From the NCBI GenBank assembly GCA_958510875.1, contig OY294067.1:260401736-260465735 (forward strand): a DNA stretch of 64,000 bases. Reading direction: 5' to 3'. The notes beneath the pieces are model-generated. The model was not told the origin of the DNA. It searched no databases and was given only the letters and a program-made list of their open reading frames with translations. A program made the translations under genes and the position numbers. How positions within the stretch are numbered: the first letter of the stretch is position 1; each line of letters begins with the position of its first letter. Source of the stretch: Endomychus coccineus. Lineage: Eukaryota; Arthropoda; Insecta; Coleoptera; Endomychidae. Below are positions 21,958 through 35,100 of this stretch, in pieces.

Positions 21958-22525
21958 CACGGTCGTACATACAGGTCTGGGAACTCGAGGCTGTTTCCTA
22001 TGTGAGAAGTGACTCCGCTAAGCGTCAACTGTCACGTAGTACCAAAAAGGGTGGCGCAGTAGTCGAAGAGTGTTCTTCGACAACTGTCATTCTTGACTTG
22101 TAAACACAAGGAATACCTGCATTTTTAAAAACAAATTACGAAACCGTGCATTGTGCCGAAATGCAAAACGGGGTACAAAAGAGTAAAGCAAGAAAATTCT
22201 GTTTTTAAAGTGCCGAAAGATGCGGAAATGCGAAAAAAGTGGTTGCTTGCGATTCCGGAAAGAAATCGTTTTAACGAGGTCTTTTATGTGTGCGAAAAAG
22301 GGGAAGTTATTTTTAAGGTGAGTAATGCATTTTGACAAGAGTAACAGTTCTATTCCTCTCTCAAATCAGAATACTTAGTAACATTGCTTGCGATTCCGGA
22401 AAGAAATCGTTCTACCACTTCGACTCAAGCGCTAGCTAGTGACTGAGCGAGGAACTACGAGTTAGGCGACGCGTAAAAGACTCATTTCAAACATACGAGT
22501 TCCCAGACCTGTATGTACGACCGTG
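21958..22525 (+). mobile_element. P-type mini-element with THAP exon
   Basis: Perfect 30-bp terminal inverted repeats (21958-21987 and 22496-22525, starting CACGGTCGTACATACAGGTC) are flanked by a perfect 8-bp duplication, GTCAGACC (21950-21957 and 22526-22533), as expected for P-superfamily insertion. Inside on the plus strand, 22138-22317 encodes a THAP DNA-binding domain. CIVPKCKTGY gives the first Cys pair (C-X4-C), SVFKVPKDAEMRKKWLLAI is the THAP core, and VCEKGEV has Gly where the last zinc-binding His should be. ACG at 22138 stands where an ATG start would be. A splice donor GTGAGT follows at 22318. A 28-bp segment, beginning TTGCTTGCGATTCCGGAAAG, is duplicated (about 22244 and 22385). 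The rest of the transposase is deleted. Confidence 0.9.
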
Positions 22526-22956
22526 GTCAGACCCCATCCTAATCGTATAAGGGGTGATTACCACTGATGTTTATCTCAATAGCATAGTGAAGTTTGCTTA
22601 TCAAATAAGCTTTAAAATAAAAGGAATCAAATTTTAATACGTTTTAATAAGCTTCCAGTAACAAATTAACTCAACAACATCGTGAAATAATAATCAATGA
22701 AAGTTTAATCAATGCAACTTGGAAAATATATTCCTAGTTTATGAAATCTTAAGAAGCTTGGAGAGGCTTCAGCAACCATCACAAAAGGAATTAGTCCAAG
22801 TTACTAATAAAAGGATACAAAAAAGTGAGTAACTTAATAACAGTTATATTTTCGATAAACCAAAGGTATACTTTACAAAAGGAATACATAACCTTTAAGA
22901 TTGAAGAGTGATTATTTTGAATTAATAAAGTTTCCAATTCATCAGTGAGTCTAAAG

Positions 22957-23224
22957 CAAAGAGTTCTATACTAGAGGAGACAAGCTATACCTTTCTCCAT
23001 TCAAACAGGCGATATTACTTGGGATATCCCTACTCCTCTTTTTTCCAGCGCGCGGCGCGCGCAATGTATATTAACGAACGGTTAGGTTGTCGCAAAGGAC
23101 TGGGAGAGTCGCGGGCAGTTACTGGACAGTACCGTACGTAAAAGTAAAATTTAGGGGAGTGGGAATGGCCTGTGAAAATATCGGGTGAAAGGCGCTCTTG
23201 TCTCCTCTAGTATAGAACTCTTTG
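22957..23224. mobile_element. 268-bp MITE with 8-bp target duplication
   Basis: 28-bp perfect terminal inverted repeats, starting CAAAGAGTTCTATACTAGAG, are flanked by GTCTAAAG on both sides (22949-22956 and 23225-23232). The interior has a strikingly CpG-rich block (GCGCGCGGCGCGCGC near 23047) in AT-rich surroundings. The 8-bp duplication and CA start fit a hAT-type non-autonomous element, though P type is possible. No coding capacity. Confidence 0.9.
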
Positions 23225-23232
23225 GTCTAAAG

Positions 23233-24083
23233 AACCGAATGAGTTAGCCATTTGTATTTTGAAATCGTATCAAATTGTCAGAAGAAATTTGAAAGTTATA
23301 ATAATTAAATAATACTAATCAAACTGAGTTCATAACAAGGTATATCATTTGATTTTAATTTAGAATAAACATAAATACAAGGAATATCAAAACTTTAACA
23401 AGAAGGTTAAAGTTAATGTAATCATTTATCCCATCATTTGTTATTTGTTGTTGACATTGGATATTCATAATTAAATGAATTGTTATATTTTGAAAATTCG
23501 TTGTTATTATTTGTGATTTGAAGTGAGAAAGAAGGATAATAGTCTATCAAGGTTTACTTTCTGGGGACTGTCGTATCAAGGCAACAATCATAACATAACA
23601 AATTTCAATTATAATCCAAAAATAGAATTAAATTGGTTATTCATAGTCAAAAATAAAATCCATAAAAATCATATTAATATATAAAAAATGTCAGAAGCTA
23701 ATTGTTAAATTTTTCGTTATCTTAATGTTTTATTTGATATAATTTTTGAAAAATATTGAACAAACCTATCTCATCATCTTCTGAGATGGTCCAATTATGT
23801 CATCTTTGCATTGGAAGTTCTTAAATATTTGTAATAAGAGAGAAATTAAATAAAGCTTAGAAGGTAAATTATGTTAGTTTTCAAATTTACTGAAAATGTA
23901 ATGACAGTTAATGGTGGGTGTGTGAAGACATCACTATCGGAGTATATTCCATATTCGCATCGTATGCATACGAAATTCCATTTTAGATTAGATATGTTTC
24001 AGTTTAATCTACTGTTCTTGGGCAGTGTTCGTTAGTTCGACATATTATCACAATAAAACTGATCGATTTATTAAATGGCAAGT
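23233..24083. other. 3' flank of the myosin gene
   Basis: AT-rich sequence downstream of the myosin stop on the minus strand. A minus-strand AATAAA lies at 24067-24072, very close to the stop. No other gene seen. Confidence 0.35.
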
Positions 24084-26130
24084 TTAAATATTGACACTTT
24101 GTTTCAGCTCCAAAAACTGGAAAGGCACATGGAGAGTATTATGTTTATGTTCTACAATTAAATGACCTCGTCTATGAGAGGCTCCTACAACTAAAACGGT
24201 GTCGCCTTTCAACAACATCGGACCGTCGTTGTTGTTGTCTTCGGGAAACGACATTTTCATAACTCGCGTTTGGGGATAACCCAACTTTGTATTACCGGCA
24301 ACCGTGTACGATCTACTGGGTGGAACAGGAGGCGGCCGCTCTAAGTCTAAACCGAACAAATTACACGTTTGTTGGATGATCTTCGCGTCACATTTCTCGT
24401 TGGGATCTGGCGGCGGTGTTCCAGCGATCGGTTGAGGTCGGGGACGGGTTGTAGTACCGTTGCCAGTGGATCTGTTGACCGATTTTGTGGGTTGTTGAAT
24501 TTTCTTTTCACGTCTAATGTTTTTCCATCGTAGTCTACACCGCCAACCTCTCCAGGTGGATTGGATGAGTGTGGCCGCTTTTCTACGAGTTTCCGCACGT
24601 AAATTTTCTAGATGTTGTCTGATACCTTCGCTTAGGAAAATGTGGCGTTTTCCTAATGCCCAGCTCGTCGACATCAGACTGTGTTGTTTCGCTATGAGGT
24701 CGACGACATGTTGCAAGATCAAGTGACAATCGTCCGTGACCTTTTCGTCGGTTCTATGCATCCTAGCGAACGGTGCTAGTAACCGATATCGCGAGTTGAA
24801 CGCCTTGAATCGCATCCTATGTGGGTAACCACCCGCCATTAAATTAACAGTTTCCAATATTTGCAGCGAGCGTATTTGGCGGACGACCGTACCGCGATCA
24901 TATCTGTTAGGAATTTCCTGCGAGTTACTGCGGATGCAACGCACGAAATGGGGTCTCGCGTGCACCAGAGTTCGCAGTAAATTGTCGAGTCGTGTATGGA
25001 AATCTTGAGTTAGCGTCGATACTGGTTCGTCCCCGTTGAGGAGGTCGGTGTGCGACGTCGGTGATATTCTGAAACTGACTCCGCGAGGTACCTTCTCGAT
25101 CGAATACAAGGCTTTCAACTCGCTACCAAACAGATGAGTAGCGAAACCGAAGTTGCAACTGTGTTTATAAAATACCGCCACTAGATCGTCAGGTACCACG
25201 TCTTTGTTCGTATCCAAGAAATCGGTAGCGTCATAAATAACTCGTCCAGCAAAATGTTGTATCCCGAACAATCGGGGGTCTAACGGTTTCGGGTCGAATA
25301 GTCTCGTATTATTTTTGTGTTGTACTTTTATTTTCGAAACGTATGACTCTGCCGTTCCTCGGATGGAACACTCGACGTCTAACATACTCAACAAACCAGT
25401 ACGTAATGAAGATATTAAATCGATACACGGAACGTTGTCAACGTAATCCACTTCCACTTCACAATTAATGCCTTCATCTCGGCAAGACTCTATGCTAGAC
25501 TTAAAGATGTGCGTGTTGTAAAAGTGTTGCATCGTTTCTGCACATAAATTGATGCATAGATGTTCCAGTTGGCTAGGTTTCGGGTCTTCGAACCCGAACA
25601 TGTCGAGAATGCCGATAAATCCGTCGGTGGCATGACGAACGGCGTTGTTAAGCGCAGCCATAGATTTGCTTCCAGCGTTCGTGCTGCCCCCTATGGTTGA
25701 GGCGTGTTGACTGGTGACTTCTGCTTGATTGTGTACGGATTCGTTCGAATCGGAACTGAGAGTTCCCAAAGTTGAACCTAAACGTTTGAGACTGTTCGCC
25801 CTACGAACTATGGTGGCAACAGTACGACAGTATAAAGCTTTTGCTAGACAGTCTCTCGTCATGTTTGACATGTTGGCGTCACACACTGATTTGACGAGTT
25901 GTCCTCGAGCGTTATGAGTACGAGAGGTGAGTCCACGAAAGAGGGAGGCTCCGGACACTCCAAGTAAACCGGCGACTGCGTTCAATTCAACTTCGCCTTT
26001 GACGTCCACTTCTAATCCTTTGCCGTCTAAAAATTTCACGTTTCCCAATAGCAGCACCGCCGCCAATACACGAACCACATCCAAGAACGGGATACCCAGA
26101 ATACCAAGACAAGTTTTCCACGCTTGGAAC
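24084..26130 (-). CDS. dachs: Myosin last exon (rest of motor, IQ, tail)
   Basis: The acceptor TATGTTTCCAG precedes 26130. The first base completes Arg of SSR, and the exon opens FQAWKTCLGILGIPF. It encodes VRVLAAVLLLGNVKF, the Ser-rich insert, switch II DMFGFE, the ETMQHFYNTHIF helix, FVRCIRSNSQEIPNRYD, the MAGGYPHRMRF converter, IQ motif RKAATLIQSTWRGWRCRLRW, a Pro-rich tail and LLKGDTVLVVGASHRRGHL. Stop TAA is complementary to 24084-24086. A minus-strand AATAAA lies about 12 nt past the stop. Confidence 0.97.
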
Positions 26131-29100
26131 CTGGAAACATAACCGAAAGTAAAGAAAAAAATAATATAATCTTTCGTTAAATGATATTAACTCGCAAATA
26201 CCTGATTATTTTCTTAGATCTAATACTAATATACCAAAAAAAAAGGCATAATATAACAAATATGATAAATGCTGCTTTTTGACTACGATATGTGCACATT
26301 GCATGAAAAACTCGGAAAACCAATTAATGATATCAAGTCCTGCAGACCCATATCACTTTTACCAATAGTCCCTAAAATATTCAACCGAATTAGAAAATTA
26401 ATCAACCAAAAACAACTGATTGCATTTGGATTTCGAAAGAAACATCCGACATTTGACTAAGTTCTCCGATTAAACTTTATTGAAAAATCTTTAGAAGATA
26501 AGAAGATCTGTTCCGGTATTCATAGAGATTTCCCAAGCCTTCCATAGGGTGTAGCAGGTAAGCCTGCTGGAGCAAAAATATACCTGAGTATGTTTAAATA
26601 ATAGAGTCTTATTTGTCTGACCGAACATTAAACATTAAACATGAAGGTGCTTACTCTGGATTGAAGTAAATAAATGCTGGAATGCCCCAAGGCTCTATCC
26701 TTGAGCCAGTACTCTACTAGTTACACCAACAAATGATGAAAGAACTTCAGTTACCTCGGATGATACCGCAATCCAATCAGTAGGAAATACAATAGATGAA
26801 ACAAAATCTGTTGTCCAAAAAGCAACAAATACACTATAGGCATGAACATAAATATAGCATATAAACTTTACAAATAAGAGGATAAATCACCTTTCGCACA
26901 TAAACAAACAGTTAAATATCTAGGACTTTTTAGATCACAAAATAAAATGAAAAGTCTGTACAACCACCCAAATGTAGAAACCTTGCATACTGCTCTACAA
27001 ATAAAAACCCAGTAAGCAGTCTCAAGAGGACGAAACATTTCTAGCGCACATATTGCAGTGTAATCATATATCATAGTTCTAATACGTTTCGCATTCAAGA
27101 ATTCACATGATGTAGATTGTTTTTCATGCTAAATCCAGCTTCAATATGTGACTCAAATGATCAGTTCGTTACTTCATGGGATCCCAATATTGTATTATTA
27201 CAATTAATGAAACAGTACGAGACAGACTATCAATGCGGTTCCCTTCATTATACAGGGTGTCCCAGGTTTTAGTAGCAGAACTTCAACAGTCGATAGAAAA
27301 TTTGATTTTGAGAAAAAACGTTCCTATTAACATATATGCACAGACGCTTAGTTTTTGAGATACAGGGTGTTGAAATTGAAAAAAAAAATTCGTTTTTTCC
27401 GAATATCTCCAGAACCGTTTATCATACAGAAAACAGCTTTTGTGAACATTTTTTACTCATAGTAAACTATGTTCTGTGAGATAAAAAAAATTTTTTTAGT
27501 CATGATTGGTGAAGATTTTGAAGGGGTAGTGGATGTTTTTCTCCCCAACTTCTACGCCACTGGAAAAAAACAATTTTGAGACAACCGTTTGAACCGCAAA
27601 TGTTTTCTACACAAAAAAGTACTCATGGTCATAAGCTCTTAAGTTGACCGTTTTCGAGAAAAATCAACTTTTATGTTGAAAAACATGGTCAATCTTTTGG
27701 TTTTGTTACTTGTTCTAACGTTTGAATAAATTTTGTTTAATTAGTAAGAATTGACCATGTTTTTCAACATAAAAGTTGATTTTTCTCGAAAACGGTCAAC
27801 TTTAGAGCTTATGACCTAGAGTATCTTTTTTGTGTAGAAAACATTGGCGGTTTAAATGGTTGTCTCAAAACCGTAATTTTTTCAGTGGCGTAGATGTTGG
27901 GGAGAAAAACACCCACTTCCTCTTCAAAATCTTCACCAATTAAGAGTAAAAAAAATTTTTTCATCGTACAGAACATAGCTTACTATGAGTAGAGAATGCT
28001 TACAAAAGCTGTTCCTTGTACGATAAACGGTTCCGGAGATATTTGCAAAAAATAATTTTTTTTTTTCAATTTCAACACCCTGTACCTCAAAAACTAAGCG
28101 TCTGTGCATATATGTTAATGGGAACTTTTTTTCTCAAAATCAAATTTTCTATCGACTGTTGAAGTTCTGCTACTAAAACCTGTATAACTAACGCGCTATA
28201 ATCGAAACATTTGCATCATCAGTATGAATAACTTATTGTGATGGATGAATTACACATTTTGATGAAGATCATAAATATTGAAGGGGCAGTATTGTACCTT
28301 GTGGAACCTCTTATATTTTACTTTCGTTACCCCCGCTCTGAATAATTTTTGACAAGTTTTGTTGGCAGTGCCCAATGTCCTATTGAGCAGTTGAAGGAAC
28401 ATCTTATTTGTTGAGTGTGAAGTTGTAACTAACGTTGATTCATCTTTGTTTAATAATATTTGATTTACCAGAGGATTATGAAATTGACTTTGGTCTGTTG
28501 CGTTCAAGTTTGATTAATCCAGTTCGTGGATCGAAAACACTTTAGACTTTGAAACACTGATATTTGCATGACCTCTATTAAATGTATCAGAGAAAATTGA
28601 AGCATTGACCTATAAAACTGTACTAAGGATCTTCATTTCGTATTTTACTTTTATTAACATACCTGGAAGAATCTTCAGCAATATCCTGCCGCGTATCACC
28701 ATGCTGCAGGTACATTAATGTCGAAGGCTTATGTCCCTCTAAATTAAGTTTAGCCCTTTCTTCGTTTGAAAGTCCAGCTAACATTTGGTAAAAGATATGG
28801 TAATTTTTTTCACCTGGTAAAGGTTTAATAACACGTGTTTGGTCTAAAAAATAACAGTGAATTTTGGTCCTATATAAAGCACCATCAGTTACTTGCACTT
28901 CTATGAACTGCCCCTGTAAGTATTAAAACACACAATTACTCTTAAATCATACATTGTGAAGATAGTACAATATACTGAATTTAGAATACATTTTATGATA
29001 ATTATACAATAGGATAGTAATGCACGTTTGTTGAAAATAATGGATGATCCAACGGTTAGCGTGAATGTTTCCTCAAATAAAAATTCATTGTATGAACTTA

Positions 29101-32100
29101 CATCACAAATAGTTATTGTAGCAGAAAATTTGATAGGTAGCTCTTGGTTTGTTGATAAGAGGTTTTTCGATCATCAAGATTTTCGATAACTTTTCCCAAT
29201 AAAAGTGGATCAGTGGCATCTAATGCAGCTCGAATGTTGCCTTTCAGTGATTGTGGGTTATTAGTATAGACCATATTCTTACTTTGTGTGGCAATACCGC
29301 TTTCTTTTGGTGATGCCGACTGATTGTAGCTCACTATAATAGTCTATCCACTTCCAAGATAGATCACACGTAAAGAAAAGCATGCGACGTCCATGCCATT
29401 AGAATACTCACATCGCGGTTTGAAATGCTGACCACCTTAGAACAAACATAAAATTTTGTTTCAAACATTAACAAATTTAATTAAAAGGAAATATCCTCAA
29501 ATCGGTTTCTACATAGCGGAATCGAGCTCGCGCAATTAGACAGACTGCGGCGCACGCTCTTTATCGGCTTATGAGAAAGACAGCGTGAACGTAGCGAAAG
29601 CATAGGCCGATCCTTTCAGCACACGTATTCCGTTTTAACCCTTCGGACATGACCTACCTCCTAGTAAATGGTCAAACGGCTTAAGTTGCAGGGTTAATTG
29701 CATGTTATAAGGATGCAAACCAAGATCTTTCGTTAAAACTCCTTGCATAATGTCATTTATCATGCCCACGTGTTGTGCTTGATGACGGCTTGTTCATGCA
29801 GTGCAACAATATCCTCCTGAACGAGTTGAACGAGGATGCTGATACTTCTTACAGCTTTCAACCGATCTTCGTATTCAGCGGAATCCCGACTCACTAGGTC
29901 GATTTTTTCTACCGAAGTACTCTCGAATTTTATGAAACTTTTTTGATGGAACCATCATTTTCGTAGTAATTTTACATGTTGGGTAAAAACTGCCGTTTGT
30001 CAAGAACTTTTTTAATAGCAATGGTGATGTTATGTCATTATGATAATCAACAAACACGCTAACCGTTGGATCTCCTATTATTAATTAGAAGTTATCAATT
30101 AAATTGTATTCCTCAAATAAAAATACTCTTGCAGACTATTTGCAAAGCTTCATGAATAGATGCAACAAATCACCCACACTAAATTATATAAAAATGACAT
30201 GAATTACGTTGTAATAATCACAGACTGTATCTCTATTATCCAAAACATAAATTCATTCATAAAGGGATTCTCTATTCTGATATGTATGTCTAAACCGCTT
30301 AAGATAATAATTCATACTTACAATTCTGCTCGATTCTGAATTGGTGACAGTCTTAGCAGAACCCAAGGAACGTAATACTGTGAAAGCTGCAGCCAAGTGC
30401 TTGAAAGCATCAGTCTCTGGTCCACCGCCGGCGACGGCAAAAAGTTGTCTTAATAACAACATCGAAGCATGGCTCTTACCTGAACCACTTGTACCTGGAA
30501 GAAAACACAATAAGCGTTAATTCTCTTATGTTTCCCTACCGATTCATACATTATTCATTATTTATTTGTGTGAATATTCTAAGAAAATACTATACAGGGT
30601 GTTTCTATACCCGACCGACAACACCAGAGATCTCTCGTTAATTGATGAATTTGATATACAGTGTGACCCATTTAGATTGGAAACACCCCTGTAAAATTTT
30701 AAGTTATTAACCATTTTCAACCATTTTTTTTTCAAATTGTCAAGTAATGAAAGATCTACTAGAGATGTTTATTCCAATGGTCAGGGCATACTACGATACA
30801 TTTTTGTAGCGGAAAACGGAGAATTTGTTCTAGCGATTTTTGTATTACAAAAATTTCTACGCTACTGGATTCTGAACGTCTCCAAAAACTCACTGAGCTA
30901 ACAGCCACAAAAGAACATTCTGTATGAAAAGATAGTCATGGAAATTTTTATTTAAATTAATTCTAACAATAAACCACCACTAGAGGAACAAAATCTTTAA
31001 ATAGTATACAAATTAATGAAAATAACGGAAATAACACGCAATTAACTAATAATTAGACCTAATTCAATTTAAATCTTAGTTGCCGTGTTACTGTTTGTGA
31101 TAGATTTCAGTGTCAATGTAAATTTATGCATACTATCGGCAAGAATATTTACTTACAGTTCTTTTAATTATTTTGTGTCATTGCTGTAAAATTAAGTGTG
31201 AGAGAGAGAAAATTGAAATTGTACGTCTTTTGGGTGACGATAGACGCCAGAGAGGTTTGTAGAGTATTTAATGGAAGACATGCAGAAGATGGTGGATTAG
31301 TAGAGGCAACTAGGATCTGAATTAAAATCAAGTTTTGCACTAAATTAAAATATTTTAATAATATAATAATAATTATTAAGTTAAGTTTGTTAAATTATTC
31401 AGTTTTATTAATAGTTAATTACGTCTAAAGTTAAATGTATTATCGTTACTTTATGCTGTTTTAAACATTTTGTTCATTCAGATGGTTTATTGTTACAATT
31501 AATGAAAAAAATTTGTCCATGCTATCTGTTGATAGATAGAGGATGTTCTTTTGTAACTGTTAGCTTAGTGAGTTTTCGAATTATAAGTTGTCGTCACTTA
31601 TATTAATATTAATGAATACATTTTTATGAAATTTTGGTCCCAGCTATTTGGAGGCACTATGAATCCAGTGTTGCAGTAATTTTTTGAATGAATGAATCGC
31701 TAATAAAAATTCTCCATTTTCGACTACGAAAAAGTATCGTTGTATGCCCTGAAAATTGGAATAAACTTTTAAAATTTTGTCCTTTAGTAGACCTTTCATT
31801 ACTTGACAATTAAAAAAAACATTTGTTGAAATCACTTTATAACTTAAAATTTTACAGGGGTGTTTCCAATCTAAATAGGTCACACTGTAGGAACATGAAC
31901 CTTCAACGCGCTCAATTTCCAACATACATGTCCATTGAGAAAGTAATATTCTGACAAACTAAGTTTTGGAATATTTAACTAGTGACGCGCTATCAGGGTT
32001 GGTGACAACTTTTTGTCCCCTATTTTTTTACGCCACTGGACTAAGCAGTTTTTACTTTTTAAATCTTCTGTTTAGTTGAAAAAGTACAGTCTTCTATGGA

Positions 32101-35100
32101 GTTGAAATGAACAGTGTTGTAGATATTTGCTTCTAAACAAATGTCTGTAAGTAGTTATTTTCACATTTTGATTTGTATTGTGTTTTATGCATCTGTTGGT
32201 ATTTTGCTAAATGAGCAGGTACCTATGTATTTGCTTCAATTGATACTATCAATTTGATTTGAACTGAATAGTTGAAAAAGAAATTCAAGCTATTTAACCC
32301 TTTCACTGTTTTTGTCCCTTGAGAGGGACACCGTTTTCTATAGTATGTAATATATGAAGTCTTAATCAAATACTGCAGCTTTAATTCTCGCTATTATATC
32401 CTCTTCAATTTCGATTGAAGGAAAACTTTGGGGTCCAACCCTACAATCCACTTTTTTCTGATACGTTTGCTTTGAAAATCTTTAGCCTCTGCGACAAGTT
32501 AAATAAATGCCCCATCGTGCTGAAACCACATCTTCTGGTATTTTTGAGTACATTTTCCAATAATGCATCGAATATTCATCCAGGAACCGTGCATAATGTA
32601 TAAGATCCAATTAAACAATCTTCAACCATACTCACCCACACATTCACTGTGAATTTATTCTGAAATCCCCGTTCCCTAATAGATTGCGGATTTTCTTCAT
32701 ACCAAACGTGACTATTTCTGGGAATGAAAATCCCTTCCCTAGTAAAGAAGCCTCGTCGATATACAATACACATTGTGGAGAACTTGGATTTTCGCAACAC
32801 CTTTGGATATAACCATATGCATCAGCGGAAAATCTCTGGTCTCTAAGACTTGAGCTCTGGCGAAGTATAATTGTCCACCCTTAATGCATGGCCTAGAATT
32901 CGAAGACTTAAAGACCTTTAAACATATTATTCCATATTGCCTGTCAGTCTCAATACTTGCAAATGCAAAACGATTCGACGATTGCGGAAATCTTTGTTAG
33001 AACAACACGACCTGCCATTATATACTTTTTTCGAGCTTCCCCGTAAATAAGTAATATATCTGTTATTTCTTCGAATGAACTTCAAATAATTTAAAAACTA
33101 ATTCAAAACTGGATTGTTTAATGTACCTATACCTTAAATCAAGATTGTTTTATATTATAATGAACCTGAATAATGGAGCTTGAATTTAATCTGTGCAACT
33201 TACCCGAAAGAATTATGGCTTGAGGATAACCTGTTTCAGACTGTTGTCGGACAGCTTCTTGAACTACCCTATTGAGTTGAGGGCTCAAGGCCAAACCTCT
33301 TGTACTACTTAGTGTTAGTGGATTCCCGACATCCCGATATGGATTCACACACAATAAAATTGGACCAACATTTGTCTGTAAATAATAATAACATTTATTT
33401 CAATACTCAATAACTTGATCACAACAATTATTACAATTATAATTGCAATCAAGATGACTGATATGACAGAGCATCGAACTTTTTCTAAATAATATAATAC
33501 GACCATAAGCTATCTGAATATTCTTCTCATAGTATTATGAGGAATAACTTCTTACGGAACTCCTGTTTAATACCAATGATTATAAGCCTTGATTACAAAC
33601 TAGCAATATAAATTGTTCTTTATTATCATATCTGCCCAATGAAAAGATCATTGAATACATACAGGGTGCCCAGAAATCCCTATGCTATACTTCAGGAGGT
33701 GATGATTAATTATACACGAAAAACAGAAAAAATGATTTCCTATAAACGTATATCCGGAAATGCTTCAATGCTACGGCGCTTTAAAGATGAGGCTTAAAGA
33801 TGGTTTTCCGTTTTATAACTCTGGAACCACGATATGCGAAAATTTCAATTTTAATAATTTAACTATTACCGATGTAAGAAGTTTTTATATGGTACCGTTC
33901 GACCAAATTTCTCACCAAGGGTGGCGTTACGGGGCACGTACAATACATTTTGCTCCAAAAAGATATTCTTGAAAAATTTTGTCAGACGAACCGTTTTCGA
34001 GAAATGACGATTTGAAAATAGTCGTGCAATTTCGTATTTGGAAGAATACATCAATTAACTCAATAAGGGAATAAAATAGACAAATCAATCAATCAACCAA
34101 AACGGGGGCGAACAAGTCTGAAGCACTTAGACCGCTTGATTGGGTTCATTGTGCGGCCCTTGATACAATACTCAGTTCAGCAGGCCTAAGGTAGTGCCGA
34201 AGGCTAAGATTTTGCCTGGACTGATATCTCTTATGACTTCAAGCGGCATATGTGTGATTCCGAGGTGTTGTAGCCTAAGAGAAGCCAGTGCTGGACATTC
34301 TGCTAGGATGTGAGAAGGAGTTTCGTCCGTCTCTCCACATCCACTACTTCCTGGGTTTTCAACAATGCCCATTGTATGTATATGTTTATTAGATGACAGT
34401 GTCCTGTGAGAAGTTGTCCTGTAACCAGTTATAGGCCTCTCCTGCTCATAGAGAGTAGGGTTTTAGAGAGTTTAATCGAGAACTCCCTAATGTGGAGCTT
34501 CGTCTGCCTCATGCACTACGCCAGACCAAGAGCCACTGTCTATCCAGTAACTCCTTGAGGATGTAAAGCCCAGTGTTCGATGAAATTCCAATCGTTGATT
34601 CGGGGCCAGGGGCGCTCAAGGAACCCCGTTTGGTCAATTAATCGGCCACTTCGTTTCCTTTCACTCCAGAGTGGGCGGGTACCCACACTAGTTGGAGTTT
34701 GTTCCTTCTGGCTAATTCAGCTAGAGTTTTCCTGCACTCCAAGACAACCCTAGAAATCACTCTGTGGGCGCGAAGTGCGTCCAGGGCCGCTCGGTTGTCA
34801 GTGCAGATGTAAATGCGCCTACCTCGGTAGACCAAAGAAGCTTTGAAACTTCAGGGTCGTAATTAAATTTTGCTGTCAATGGCTGTCACGTTGACCTAAT
34901 TTTTAGTTTTAATTTTAATTTTTTTGCCTTACATCATGGCAGAGATAATTTGTCTGAAATGGCCGATATGCATTTTATGTACGGCTGGTTGTAGTCGTGA
35001 AGCTCTGACTTTACCGAATGGTCGACCTCCATCCGAAAATCTATTTGCTCGATTACGTCAACGGTTAAGAGAAAATGGCAAATTTGTCAAAAAAAATCGA

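Noticed and set aside
22087..22338. 83-residue minus-strand frame rich in Phe and Arg
   Set aside because: It is antisense to the THAP exon, which has recognisable domain residues and transposon context.
24347..26142. Several frames on the plus strand and a second minus frame across the myosin last exon
   Set aside because: They overlap a long conserved myosin frame whose motifs are unmistakable, and they show no domain of their own.
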